Below are positions 42,701 to 51,261 of a stretch of 64,000 nucleotides of DNA, one piece after another. Position 1 is the stretch's first letter. Each line of letters opens with the position of its first letter. The position numbers were made by a program, and so were the translations under genes. A model generated the notes under the pieces. The model worked only from the letters and a program-made list of their open reading frames with translations, had not been told where the DNA came from and did not search any database. Source of the stretch: an uncultured Fibrobacter sp. (lineage in GTDB: Bacteria > Fibrobacterota > Fibrobacteria > Fibrobacterales > Fibrobacteraceae); the NCBI GenBank assembly GCA_934699585.1, contig CAKUWY010000012.1, forward strand, positions 1-64,000. The letters are read 5' to 3'.

Positions 42701-44518
42701 ATGAAAAGAAATAAAATGCAATTACGGCCTACGGTGTTGGCTGTCGCGTCCCTGATGGTGGTATCCCTCGCCCTAACCGCCTGCAATGAGCAGGGGTCTG
42801 CGGGCACGAAGTCTACGGGCAAGAATGTTGATTTAAACTGCCCCGAGTTGCCGGTCGATACTACCGCCACGGGCGAGTTCGACCCGATAGCCTCAAAGGA
42901 TGCCCGCCCCTGCGGAACGATTACCTTGTGGGGCTCCGCGATGCCGAAGTCCTTTAATATGTGGGAAGACTACAACAGTTTCTCGGCGGAACTCATGGGC
43001 ATGATGTTCGAACCTCTCGTGAGTCTGCACAGCACCGAAGACCGCGAAGTGGGAATCCTTGCCGACAGCTGGAATGTGTCCGAAGACGGCAAGACGTTCA
43101 CCTTCCACGTGGACCCGCGGGCCAAGTGGAGCGACGGCAAGCCGGTGACCGCCGAAGATGTGCAGTTCTACTACGACGTCATCATGGATGAGAAAAACCT
43201 GACGCCCATTTTCAAGGTGGGACTCAGCCGCTTTGACCGCCCCGAGGTGGTGGATAGCTTGACCATCAAGATGACAGCGAAGGAATCCCACTGGGGTAAC
43301 TTTTGGGAGGCCGCGGGAATGCTCGCCTTCCCGAAGCATGCTTGGGCAGGGAAGGACTTCAACCAGATTCGCTACGAGTTCCCGGTGGTGTCCGGTCCGT
43401 ACAAGATTAAGACCTTCCGCGAAGACCGCTATGTGGAACTTGCTCGCCGCGCTGACTGGTGGGGCTTCAAGAAGAACTGGAACCGCGGCAAGTACAACTT
43501 CGAAAAAATCCGCTATCGTTTCATGAATGACCAGACGAAGGCACTTGAGGCCTTCAAGAAGCAGGACATCAACGCCTACGCGATTTACACCAGCAGCATT
43601 TGGATGAAACAGACTGACTTTGACGCCATTCAAAAAGGCTGGGCCGTGAAGCAGCGTATCTTCAACAAGGAACCTATCGGTTTCCAAGGCATGGCCATCA
43701 ACTTGCGCAAGCCGCAATTCCAAGACGTACGTGTGCGCCGTGCCCTCAACATGCTCCTGAACCGCGAAGCCATGAATGAAAAGTACATGTACAACCAGTA
43801 CTTCTTGCTCAACAGCTATTACCCTGACTTGTGGGAAGGCAACCAGAATCCGACGGCACCGCTCTACAAGTTCAACCCGGATAGCGCCCGCGCCCTCTTT
43901 GCGGAGGCGGGCTACAAGGTGAACGCCCAGGGCGTGCTCGAAAAAGACGGCAAGCCGTTTGCTATCAACTTCATCACGAGCCAAGAAGACTTGCGCCACC
44001 TCACGCTTTTCCAGGAAGATCTGAAGAAGGTGGGTGTTATGGCGACCATAGAACAGATGAGCCAGAGTACCTTACGCAAGCGCCTGGATGATGCCGACTT
44101 CGACCTTTACTGGGTGAACTGGGGTGCTGGCCGCCTTCGCGACCCGGAAGCCAGCTGGAATTCTACGACAGCTCTGCAGAAGGGTACGAACAACTTGGCC
44201 GGTGTGCAGGATAAAGTCGTCGATAGCTTAATCAACTTGCAGAAGACGGAATTCGACCTCGCCAAACGCAACGAAATCTTGAAAGCGCTGGATAACCGCC
44301 TCGCCGAAATCGTGCCTTACGTGCTCATGTGGCAATGCGACCACCACCGCATTCTCTATTGGAACCGCTATGGCACTCCGGATAAAGTCTTCGACCGCTT
44401 CAACCGCGAAGATGCCATTCCCGTTTACTGGTGGTTGGACCCCGCGAAGTCTGCCGCCCTTGACAAGGCCATGAAGGCGGGGGAGAACCTGCCGATTCCG
44501 GAATACGACGTGAGGTGA
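42701..44518 (+). CDS. Oligopeptide/dipeptide ABC transporter substrate-binding lipoprotein
   Basis: 605 residues from ATG 42701. Signal peptide with lipobox LALTAC at about residue 28. The SBP_bac_5 core contains DSWNVSEDGKTFTFHVDPRAKWSDGKPVTAEDVQF, PVVSGPYKIKTF, and VRRALNMLLNREAMNE. It binds peptides or similar solutes outside the membrane. No permease or ATPase gene is adjacent, so it may serve a transporter elsewhere or a sensing role like MppA. A dispersed repeat (cgtcatcctgaacggagtgcgaagc, 42643-42667) lies before it. Confidence 0.88.
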   Translation: MKRNKMQLRPTVLAVASLMVVSLALTACNEQGSAGTKSTGKNVDLNCPELPVDTTATGEFDPIASKDARPCGTITLWGSAMPKSFNMWEDYNSFSAELMGMMFEPLVSLHSTEDREVGILADSWNVSEDGKTFTFHVDPRAKWSDGKPVTAEDVQFYYDVIMDEKNLTPIFKVGLSRFDRPEVVDSLTIKMTAKESHWGNFWEAAGMLAFPKHAWAGKDFNQIRYEFPVVSGPYKIKTFREDRYVELARRADWWGFKKNWNRGKYNFEKIRYRFMNDQTKALEAFKKQDINAYAIYTSSIWMKQTDFDAIQKGWAVKQRIFNKEPIGFQGMAINLRKPQFQDVRVRRALNMLLNREAMNEKYMYNQYFLLNSYYPDLWEGNQNPTAPLYKFNPDSARALFAEAGYKVNAQGVLEKDGKPFAINFITSQEDLRHLTLFQEDLKKVGVMATIEQMSQSTLRKRLDDADFDLYWVNWGAGRLRDPEASWNSTTALQKGTNNLAGVQDKVVDSLINLQKTEFDLAKRNEILKALDNRLAEIVPYVLMWQCDHHRILYWNRYGTPDKVFDRFNREDAIPVYWWLDPAKSAALDKAMKAGENLPIPEYDVR

Positions 44519-44523
44519 CGCCA

Positions 44524-44570
44524 TCGGTGTCATTCTGGAGCGGAACGCAGTGAAGCGACAGAATCCATTG
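44524..44570. repeat. Dispersed repeat (cattctggagcggaacgcag type)
   Basis: cattctggagcggaacgcag plus tgaagcga-agaatccat occurs here and again at about 44934-44973. A second dispersed family, distinct from the gcgaggatgacg palindromes. Confidence 0.6.
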
Positions 44571-44603
44571 CTTTCCTATTTGTAGTTTTGTATTTTCCGC
44601 CTT

Positions 44604-44891
44604 ATGCAAAAGAAAGGCTATACATACATTTTATTCAATAAAAAGAATGGAACATTATATGTTGGTGTTACGAGTGATTTGAAAAATCGAGTGACTCAAC
44701 ATAAAGAAAAAATCTTCGAAGGATTTACCAGGAAATACAATGTGGATAAGTTAGGGTATTTTGAAGAGCATACTGATATGCGCCATGCCATTGAACGTGA
44801 AAAGACCCTGAAGAATATGCTTAGGGAAAAGAAAATAGGATTAATTCAATCCATGAATCCGGAATGGAAAGACTTGTTTTATCTGCTGTAA
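44604..44891 (+). CDS. GIY-YIG nuclease-fold protein
   Basis: 95 residues, standard size of the single-domain UPF0213/GIY-YIG group. YTYILFNKKNGTLYVGVTSDL carries the YI...YVG pair; the Arg of NRVTQHKEK and the Glu of AIEREKTLKNM complete the fold. The function of these small proteins is mostly unknown; some cut DNA or RNA. The promoter-like TATTTT ends seven bases before the ATG and there is no ribosome binding site. The gene is more AT-rich than its neighbours and sits between dispersed repeats, suggesting transfer. Confidence 0.85.
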   Translation: MQKKGYTYILFNKKNGTLYVGVTSDLKNRVTQHKEKIFEGFTRKYNVDKLGYFEEHTDMRHAIEREKTLKNMLREKKIGLIQSMNPEWKDLFYLL

Positions 44892-45050
44892 TGGACCCTA
44901 TCGCACTTCGTGCTCCAGGGTGACAGAAGGAATGTCATTCTGGAGCGGAACGCAGTGAAGCGATAGAATCCATGGACCCTATCGGTCGTCCTACAGACTC
45001 CCTCCAGGGTGACAGCGTAAATAACGTTCCCTCCAGGGTGACAGCAAAAC
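44892..45050. repeat. Repeat-filled intergenic region
   Basis: Several copies of ctccagggtgacag (about 44910, 44997, 45031) with a catggaccctatcg unit repeated at 44890 and 44971. No gene. Confidence 0.6.
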
Positions 45051-45083
45051 AAAAAAGCGTGCCTTTCAGCACGCCTTTCTATT
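45051..45083 (-). terminator. Terminator of the outer-membrane barrel gene
   Basis: Minus strand: GGCGTGC-tgaaa-GGCACGC followed by TTTTTTG. Confidence 0.85.
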
Positions 45084-45106
45084 AGCTAAAGACTAGTGAT
45101 TAGCGA

Positions 45107-45883
45107 CTAGAAGAAGAATTCGGCACCGACATAGAGGCCGGTGGCATCGCCGTCATCAACCTTTCCGCTGCGGATAAAGAGCTTTGCAATCAAGTCCAAC
45201 TGGTTGGGAATCACGAAGTAATCGGCACCCAGCCAAATGTTGATTTGCTTGTTGCCGTCGTCATTGTGTCCTCTTTCCGTTCCGTGGTCGTCCCAGGTGC
45301 TTTCAGTCAAGCGATATTTGAGTTGCAGGCCAACGAAGGGGGTCACGCCCACGTCAGGAACGGTGTATGCCAATTCGCCGCCCAGGTGGATGTCAAGTCC
45401 GCGTTCATTGTCGTCGTGCTCAAAGCCCCAGAGAACGCCAGCTTCGGTACCGAACTTCATGCCGGGAACTTCGTTGATGGGCATGCTGAACTGGGCGCCA
45501 GCGTAAATGAAGATTTCATCGCTGGTTACCTCATCGCCGCCGATAGGCAAATGAACATCGCCAAAGATGGTAATCATGGGAGCAATTCCATAACGGACTC
45601 CCAAAGTCAGGTCACGGAGACCGTCACCGCCATTGGCGCAGCCATCGCAATCGGCCTCGCTCCAGAACTGGTAGCCCCAGCTTTGCAGAGACAGTTCCAG
45701 ATTCTGGATTAAACTGTAACGGGCTCCAATTTTGAGACCTGCTTGAGACCACGGGTCGTCCCAATCGTAGTAGAGGCCAGCTTCGGCGGAACCCTTGCCG
45801 GCTTCGAGAACCGGGTAGTAATCCCAAGTGGCAAATGCGGCACTTGCGGCGATAGCCGAGGCCAGAGCGATTTTCTTGAGCAT
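45107..45883 (-). CDS. Outer-membrane beta-barrel protein
   Basis: 258 residues. Sec signal peptide KKIALASAIAASAAFA, then a pattern of amphipathic strands (GLKIGARYSLIQNLELSLQ; DLTLGVRYGIAPMITIFGDV; GLQLKYRLTE) and a terminal Phe (GAEFFF), the usual end of barrels folded by BAM. It may be a porin or structural barrel; no specific substrate is indicated. AAGGAG precedes the ATG, and TATATTT at 45918-45924 (minus strand) with a leader of about 34 bases is the likely promoter. Confidence 0.82.
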   Translation of the reverse strand: MLKKIALASAIAASAAFATWDYYPVLEAGKGSAEAGLYYDWDDPWSQAGLKIGARYSLIQNLELSLQSWGYQFWSEADCDGCANGGDGLRDLTLGVRYGIAPMITIFGDVHLPIGGDEVTSDEIFIYAGAQFSMPINEVPGMKFGTEAGVLWGFEHDDNERGLDIHLGGELAYTVPDVGVTPFVGLQLKYRLTESTWDDHGTERGHNDDGNKQINIWLGADYFVIPNQLDLIAKLFIRSGKVDDGDATGLYVGAEFFF

Positions 45884-45949
45884 GGAAAACTCCTTGAATG
45901 TGTTATTTTCGAGCGCAAATATAGAAAAAGGAGTGGCGCGGTTCTTGCG

Positions 45950-47149
45950 CTAGCCTTTGAACTTCAGAAATTTCCAGAGGTATTTGGCTGATTGCAAGGG
46001 GGTTTTCAGGAAGGCAGATTTCTTGTACCCGCTGAGGGCGAAACCTTGCAACACCTTGTAGAGCCCGATTTGCTCGTCGCGGTCGATGTTCAGCAGGAAC
46101 TTGCGGAACTTGAATTCAAAATCGTGGGTGCTTCCGAACTTGAGATAGCAGGTGTTTTCGTAGTTCTTGAGGAATGCCTTTGAAAGGTTCCCGCATTCCA
46201 GGCCCTGGTGCACGGTATTGGCACAATACCGTCCGGCCCGCATGGCCGCCGCGATGCCACCTCCGGTGAGGGGGTTCGTGTGGTGGGCGGCGTCGCCCAC
46301 CAGGGCAAAACGGTCCAGGATGTAACTCTTGAGGGTGCTGGAGACCGGCACAAGACCGCCCACCACCTTGTTCACCTTGGAGCCGGGGAACAGCTTGTCT
46401 AGCCATTCCTGGGTGGTTTCCAGGATGTTTTTTTCGTGCTTGCCGCCGAACAGGAATCCCGCACCGAAGTTGGTGACGTTCGATTTCTGCTTCGGGAAAC
46501 TCCAGATGTAGCCGTCGTTGATAAAGTCGTGGCCCTGCCAGAAGGTGAGATAGTCGGGCTTGGTCAGCAGGCCTTCTACCTGAATATCCACGCCGGTGCA
46601 GGTCATGGTGGGGGCCTGCAGGCACTTGAGCCCGAGACTCCGTCCGATGCGGGCTTCTACGCCTTCTGCCGAAATGACCATCTTGGCCCGGACTTCAGAT
46701 GTGCGCACAGCATCCCCGAGACCTTCTACCACGCGGACTGTGCGGTAGCCGTTGGGTTCCTTGCCCATTACGTCGCTTACGGACTCGGCTCGGGCAAGGG
46801 TCACCAGTTCCACGCCGTCATTTTCGGCCAGGTGGGCGAGCAGGGGGTCGAACTTTTCGCGGTTCAGCATGAGCCCCATGCCGGGCTTCGGGACCTCGAT
46901 GTTCACGCCTGCAGGGCCGTAGATGTAGATGCCGTTGATGATGGTCTCGATACAGTCTTCGTCGATAGGGCCGTATCTTTCCAGGTCTGAAAGGTTTGTG
47001 CTGGCCTCGCCGCAACGCACCGGGTAGCCGATTTTTTCCCGCTTCTCCAAAAGCAGCACGGAGCGGCCACGCTTTGCAAGTTCACGGGCGGCAACGGAAC
47101 CGCCGGGGCCCGCGCCGATAACCACAACGTCATATTCTTCACGAAGCAT
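45950..47149 (-). CDS. Geranylgeranyl-reductase-family FAD-dependent oxidoreductase
   Basis: 399 residues from ATG 47149, preceded by GGAGGTGG that lies inside the end of the ferredoxin gene; the ORF's earlier ATG (47164) lacks this. DVVVIGAGPGGSVAARELAK binds FAD; PVRCGEA and the conserved GDAAHHTNPLTGGGI stretch are typical of the family, which reduces prenyl double bonds or related substrates. Paired with a ferredoxin as a likely electron donor. In bacteria such enzymes can saturate menaquinone side chains; the substrate here is unproven. Confidence 0.85.
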   Translation of the reverse strand: MLREEYDVVVIGAGPGGSVAARELAKRGRSVLLLEKREKIGYPVRCGEASTNLSDLERYGPIDEDCIETIINGIYIYGPAGVNIEVPKPGMGLMLNREKFDPLLAHLAENDGVELVTLARAESVSDVMGKEPNGYRTVRVVEGLGDAVRTSEVRAKMVISAEGVEARIGRSLGLKCLQAPTMTCTGVDIQVEGLLTKPDYLTFWQGHDFINDGYIWSFPKQKSNVTNFGAGFLFGGKHEKNILETTQEWLDKLFPGSKVNKVVGGLVPVSSTLKSYILDRFALVGDAAHHTNPLTGGGIAAAMRAGRYCANTVHQGLECGNLSKAFLKNYENTCYLKFGSTHDFEFKFRKFLLNIDRDEQIGLYKVLQGFALSGYKKSAFLKTPLQSAKYLWKFLKFKG

Positions 47150-47333
47150 CGGCCACCTCCTCAAGCGTTAGTGCCCCTACGGGGCATGCCCTGGTGCAGG
47201 TGCCGCACTTGGTGCATTTTTCGTGGTCGATTTGCAGGTCCAGGTTGTACATGTCTAACGCCATGGCGGGGCATACGCCAACGCAGCCTGCACATTCTAG
47301 GCATTTTTCTCTGTTGTGGACCAGTCTTTTCAT
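47139..47333 (-). CDS. 2[4Fe-4S] ferredoxin
   Basis: 64 residues. Two clusters: CLECAGCVGVCP and CKCGTC-type CTKCGTCTRACP. It overlaps the flavoprotein gene by 11 bases and probably delivers electrons to it. TATATTT (47340-47346, minus strand) ends six bases before the ATG with no ribosome binding site, suggesting a leaderless message. Confidence 0.88.
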   Translation of the reverse strand: MKRLVHNREKCLECAGCVGVCPAMALDMYNLDLQIDHEKCTKCGTCTRACPVGALTLEEVADAS

Positions 47334-47364
47334 ATTGTGAAATATACAAAATATGGGTGCGCGC

Positions 47365-48879
47365 TTACGATTCCGGTTCCGTTTCGGGAGCTTCGCTCTC
47401 TTTCTTGGCGGGCTTCAGGCTTTCGGCCTTGGCCAGCATCTTGCGGGCCTGCACGGCCAGAATATCGCCATCGCCCAGTTCCAGAACCTTGTTCAAGCGG
47501 GTGATGCCCTGCTCCAAATCCCAATTTCTGTTGACCCGGATTTCGCCGATGTTGTAGAGGGCGCGCCGCGCCAGGGTCACGTTGGTTTCTAGGGAAAGAC
47601 CTTTTTCCAGAAGGACAAGGGCAGAATCCAGGCTGGTCTTGGATTTGGCCGTTTCACCCCATTCCAGCCATTGGGCGCTGGGAACCTCGATAAACACGCT
47701 GGGGCTGGTCATCAGGTCCGCCAGTTTCTTGATGGCGGGGGAATCGACGGGGTGTTCCTGCAAGAGGGCGTTCATTGCCTGGCTCAGCGTCCGCTGAGCG
47801 GCTTCGTAGTGGGCCTTGTTGGCCTCGTCCAGTCCTTGGTCTATGAGGGCCCTGTTCCGGGCTTTCCGCGCGGCCATCGGGTTTGCCGCCGCGTTTTTCT
47901 TGAGACGTTCTGCCAAGGCGTCGGCCTGGTGCTCTTGGATAGTCTTGAGCCTGCGGGGAATCTTGCATCCGGCCAAGGCCCCGAGCCCGAAGGTTACGAG
48001 GCTTGCCATGCCCACGGCGCCGAAAATGCCGCCGTTCAGCGCGAAGTTCACCAGAACATCCAGGGCAACACCTGCGATGGCAATCCCTTTTGTGAGTGCC
48101 GAGACCTTGTCGCTAGAAGGCGGGAACGCCACCGCCCCCAGCATAAAGCACAGGGCGACACTTACGCCCATGTACCGCTCCACCGCGTAGTGGTCAAAGA
48201 AGGACGTTGCCGTAAAGAGAGACACGAAAATTCCGCCAACGAGGACAAGTCCTGCTGCAATGCCGGACGCAACCGCCACGCCCCACCGGTCCGAAAGCCT
48301 GTAGTAGGCAAAGCAGAAGAAACCCGCGAACAAAAGGAAGCTCAACACTCCCGGAAAAAGAATCCAGCTGGTCAGAAGCCTGTCGTATTCTTCTTCGGCG
48401 GGCACAAAAGCCAGACGGTAGCGCAGGTGCTTGTCGGTGTAAGCCTTGATCCACTTGTTCTGCTCGCGGACAAAGTCGTTTTCTTTAGGATAGTAGTTGT
48501 GCTCCTTGATAAACTCATCCTTGCCGCCCTTGATTTCCCACCATTCCCGGAATTCCTTTTTCATCTGCTCTACGCGATCTTCTACCACCAGGGCGCCGTT
48601 CTCTTTCAGGTAGCGTTCACGGAACTGTTCGAATTCTTCGTTACGGGTCTTCTCGTCGGCCTTGAGGCCAACAGATTCGAACTGCTTGGCTCCTTCCTCT
48701 TCCCACCACTGATCAAAGGTTTTTTCGATGTTGGATTCCCGCTGTTTCTGCTTGATTTGCGGCGAAAGAGCGGTGACGGCGTTGAAAATGCCGATGGCAA
48801 TCACCAGTCCGAAAACGATATAGTGGTGGACTTTGAGTCCCTTCAAAAAATCCTTGACGCTATCCAAAATGTCTCCCAT
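47365..48879 (-). CDS. Membrane protein with C-terminal TPR-like helices
   Basis: 504 residues. One N-terminal membrane helix (about 19-38), a charged extracytoplasmic or cytoplasmic stretch rich in EFREWW/EQMKKEF units, about five hydrophobic helices (about 168-310), then helical repeats (about 345-490: AQRTLSQAMNALLQE, ALVLLEKGLSLETNVTLARRALYNIGEIR). It follows the kinase gene by four bases on the same strand, so it may be a substrate or scaffold for it. No named family recognised. Confidence 0.7.
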   Translation of the reverse strand: MGDILDSVKDFLKGLKVHHYIVFGLVIAIGIFNAVTALSPQIKQKQRESNIEKTFDQWWEEEGAKQFESVGLKADEKTRNEEFEQFRERYLKENGALVVEDRVEQMKKEFREWWEIKGGKDEFIKEHNYYPKENDFVREQNKWIKAYTDKHLRYRLAFVPAEEEYDRLLTSWILFPGVLSFLLFAGFFCFAYYRLSDRWGVAVASGIAAGLVLVGGIFVSLFTATSFFDHYAVERYMGVSVALCFMLGAVAFPPSSDKVSALTKGIAIAGVALDVLVNFALNGGIFGAVGMASLVTFGLGALAGCKIPRRLKTIQEHQADALAERLKKNAAANPMAARKARNRALIDQGLDEANKAHYEAAQRTLSQAMNALLQEHPVDSPAIKKLADLMTSPSVFIEVPSAQWLEWGETAKSKTSLDSALVLLEKGLSLETNVTLARRALYNIGEIRVNRNWDLEQGITRLNKVLELGDGDILAVQARKMLAKAESLKPAKKESEAPETEPES

Positions 48880-48883
48880 GACA

Positions 48884-49981
48884 CTACCTGTTGTATTCCC
48901 TGAGTTGGTTCCAGAGGAAGTCCGTGTTCACGTCCCGGTATCCCAGGGCGTTGACTTTCTCCCTTAATTTGTGCGCGATTTCGAAAAGGTTCGGGCAGCT
49001 TTGCATCCGTTCGAAACTGTCAAAAATGGTGAGCCGGTCGATCCATTCCGAAAGCTCCGGGAATCTTGGGTCCTGGAACTTGTTTTCCCTGCCTGTCTTC
49101 AGGTATTCCAGATACCGGTCCGTAATGCGGTAGCCGTCTTCGGTAAAGATGTCCATGGCCCGTGGGAACAGTTTTTCGCCGGTAAGGTATTCGTGGACGA
49201 TGATGCCGAAGCTGAAATAATCTACCGATGACGAAAGGTTCTCGCCCATGATGGCCTGTTCTGGAGCGCTGTAGCAGGGCGTCAGCTGTCCGCCATATTC
49301 ATTGACGGTTTCCCGCAGTTTCGCCTGGGCGTAACCGAAATCGCAAATCAGAATCTTGTGGTTGTTCTTGTGCAGGGGATTCTGGCACAAGAGCAGGTTC
49401 TTGGGCTTCAAGTCCTTGTGGATGACCTGGTAGTAGTGCAGCTGGCTGATGGTGTTGGCCAGGTAGGCTATCTGGGCGATGCGGTGGAGGATTTCGTCGT
49501 CGGTGAGCTTTGTCTTGAACATCTTGTCCAGGGAGCAGCCCTTGATGAATTCCATCTTGAGGTAGGGATGCCTGCCGGCGAGGCCTCCGCCAAAGCTCTG
49601 GACCACGCCTTCGATGTTGGTGGCGCGAATCAGGTTGTTGATGCGGATTTCGTCCTGGAAAGCGCTCAGGAGCATATTCAGGCGGTGGAGCCTGTTCTTG
49701 CCCGGTGCCGCCCAGAACTTGCAGATTTTTACGACGATTTCCCGCTCGCCAAAATGGTCGTTATAACCGGGATGCTCAATCCAGAAATTTGCCCGGTAAA
49801 GGTTGTTGGTGCCCTCCAGGGTGAGGGGTTCCACCAGCTCGATTTTTTCCATGGCTCCGCTGTGCAAGAATTCCGGGTTCTGGTCGAACCACCTTTGGTA
49901 TTCTTCCATGGTGTAATGTGGCCGGAGTGCCAGGTTGCGGGAAACCCGATCCAGAGTCTCTGCCAGGATGTTTCGCAGCAT
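48884..49981 (-). CDS. Hanks-type serine/threonine protein kinase
   Basis: 365 residues. Lys in IVVKICKF, the catalytic loop HKDLKPKNLL (HKD in place of HRD, still with Asp), DFG in ICDFGYAQAK, the APE triplet in YSAPEQA and VDYFSFGIIVHEYLTG are all present, so it should be active. The glycine loop is poor. No membrane segment is seen; soluble in the cytoplasm. TACATTT ends five bases before the ATG. Operon with the membrane TPR protein. Confidence 0.85.
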   Translation of the reverse strand: MLRNILAETLDRVSRNLALRPHYTMEEYQRWFDQNPEFLHSGAMEKIELVEPLTLEGTNNLYRANFWIEHPGYNDHFGEREIVVKICKFWAAPGKNRLHRLNMLLSAFQDEIRINNLIRATNIEGVVQSFGGGLAGRHPYLKMEFIKGCSLDKMFKTKLTDDEILHRIAQIAYLANTISQLHYYQVIHKDLKPKNLLLCQNPLHKNNHKILICDFGYAQAKLRETVNEYGGQLTPCYSAPEQAIMGENLSSSVDYFSFGIIVHEYLTGEKLFPRAMDIFTEDGYRITDRYLEYLKTGRENKFQDPRFPELSEWIDRLTIFDSFERMQSCPNLFEIAHKLREKVNALGYRDVNTDFLWNQLREYNR

Positions 49982-50109
49982 ACTCCAAATGTAGATAAAA
50001 CAGTTATGAGTTACTAGTTTTAAGTTACTAGAATGCTTTAATAAAAACTCTATTAATCAACAACTAGTAACTATTAACTAGCCCGTAGGGCGTAACTGTG
50101 CCGAAGGCG

Positions 50110-50910
50110 CTATTCCATCGTCTTTTCCAACGCTTTGGTAATCACGTTGTAGGCGTCTTCTACCGTGTCGCAGAAATGGAACAGCTTGATGTCTTCCTTG
50201 TCGATCATTCCTGTTTCGGCCAGGTAGTTCCAGTTGAGAACCTTGTTCCAGTACTTGCTGCCGAAAATGACCACGGGCATGCGGTCGCCGTATTTCTTGG
50301 TCTGGATGAGGGTGAGAATTTCGAACATTTCGTCCAGGGTACCGAAACCGCCGGGGAAAACCACCATGGCCCTGGCCAGCTTCATGAACCAGTATTTACG
50401 GATAAAGAAGTAACGGAACTGTAGGTTCAGTTCGTCGTCGATATAGGGGTTGGGGTGCTGCTCGAAGGGAAGCCTGATGTTGAGGCCGACGGAAGAAGTT
50501 CCTACGTCGTTGGCGCCACGGTTGCCCGCTTCCATGATGCCCGGGCCGCCGCCGGTCATGATGGCAAAACCCTTGTGCTGCTTGTTGGCCCAGCGGCCAA
50601 GCTTTGCGCCCAGTTCGTGGGCGGCGTCGTAGTATTCCGCTACGGTTTCCAGACGTTTAAGGCGGGCCAGTTCCTTTTTGTCCTTGCAGCCCTTCATGCG
50701 CTTCTTGATTTCTGCCATGGGCAGCGTGCGGGCCGAACCGAAGAACACGATGGTGTTCTGGACACCTTCCTGCTGGAAAATCTGGTTGGGTGCCATGAAT
50801 TCGGCGATAATCCTGATGGGGCGGCCACTGTCGCTGTCGATAAAGTCCATGTTGTGGTAAATCATCTTGCCCGGAATTGTCGAAATTGCCTGTTTCTTTT
50901 TTGCAGCCAT
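50110..50910 (-). CDS. LOG/TIGR00730-family Rossmann-fold protein
   Basis: 266 residues from ATG 50910 (AAGGAG seven bases upstream; the longer open frame is rejected). FFGSART, GGGPGIMEAGNRGA and PGGFGTLDEMFE are the LOG family signature, where members release cytokinin bases from ribotides or hydrolyse AMP-type nucleotides. The N-terminal 60 residues form an extension. Function in this organism is not known. CTAG repeats flank it on the 5' side. Confidence 0.87.
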   Translation of the reverse strand: MAAKKKQAISTIPGKMIYHNMDFIDSDSGRPIRIIAEFMAPNQIFQQEGVQNTIVFFGSARTLPMAEIKKRMKGCKDKKELARLKRLETVAEYYDAAHELGAKLGRWANKQHKGFAIMTGGGPGIMEAGNRGANDVGTSSVGLNIRLPFEQHPNPYIDDELNLQFRYFFIRKYWFMKLARAMVVFPGGFGTLDEMFEILTLIQTKKYGDRMPVVIFGSKYWNKVLNWNYLAETGMIDKEDIKLFHFCDTVEDAYNVITKALEKTME

Positions 50911-51000
50911 GATAGTCTCCTTGTAGGGGCTAGGATCTAGAAGTATTTTTTGAAAAAATACCTTTAGAAACCGCAAAAAGCAACAAAAAAACACTTTTTT

Positions 51001-51035
51001 TTGCTTTCATTTGAAAAAATCGTTATATTTAGGGT
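51001..51035 (+). promoter_or_regulatory. Promoter of a probable leaderless gene
   Basis: TTGCTT (51001-51006), a 17-base spacer and TATATT (51024-51029), placing the expected transcription start on or next to the ATG at 51036. No ribosome binding site is present. Confidence 0.6.
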
Positions 51036-51248
51036 ATGCTCGTAAAAATCTGGACAGACAGTTTTATCATCACCGGCGAAATCGACACCCTCCGTGACGA
51101 ACGCCTTACCGACTATATCCGCGAGAACAAGGACTTTATCGCCGTGACCCAGGTGAAGGTCAGCGACAAGACCGAAAAGGATTTGTTCCGCACCCACTTC
51201 TTGAACGTGAGCACCCGCCACATCGAGATTATCTTACCGGCGGAGTAG
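51036..51248 (+). CDS. Small protein of unknown function
   Basis: 70 residues. Predicted alternating strands and a helix (MLVKIWTDSFIITGEIDTLRD; HFLNVSTRHIEIILPAE). No motif recognised. A strong promoter-like sequence ends right at the start codon; the frame ends 13 bases before the convergent SNF2 gene. The codon use is like that of its neighbours, so it is probably real. Confidence 0.65.
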   Translation: MLVKIWTDSFIITGEIDTLRDERLTDYIRENKDFIAVTQVKVSDKTEKDLFRTHFLNVSTRHIEIILPAE

Positions 51249-51261
51249 TTTAGCCCGTGGC

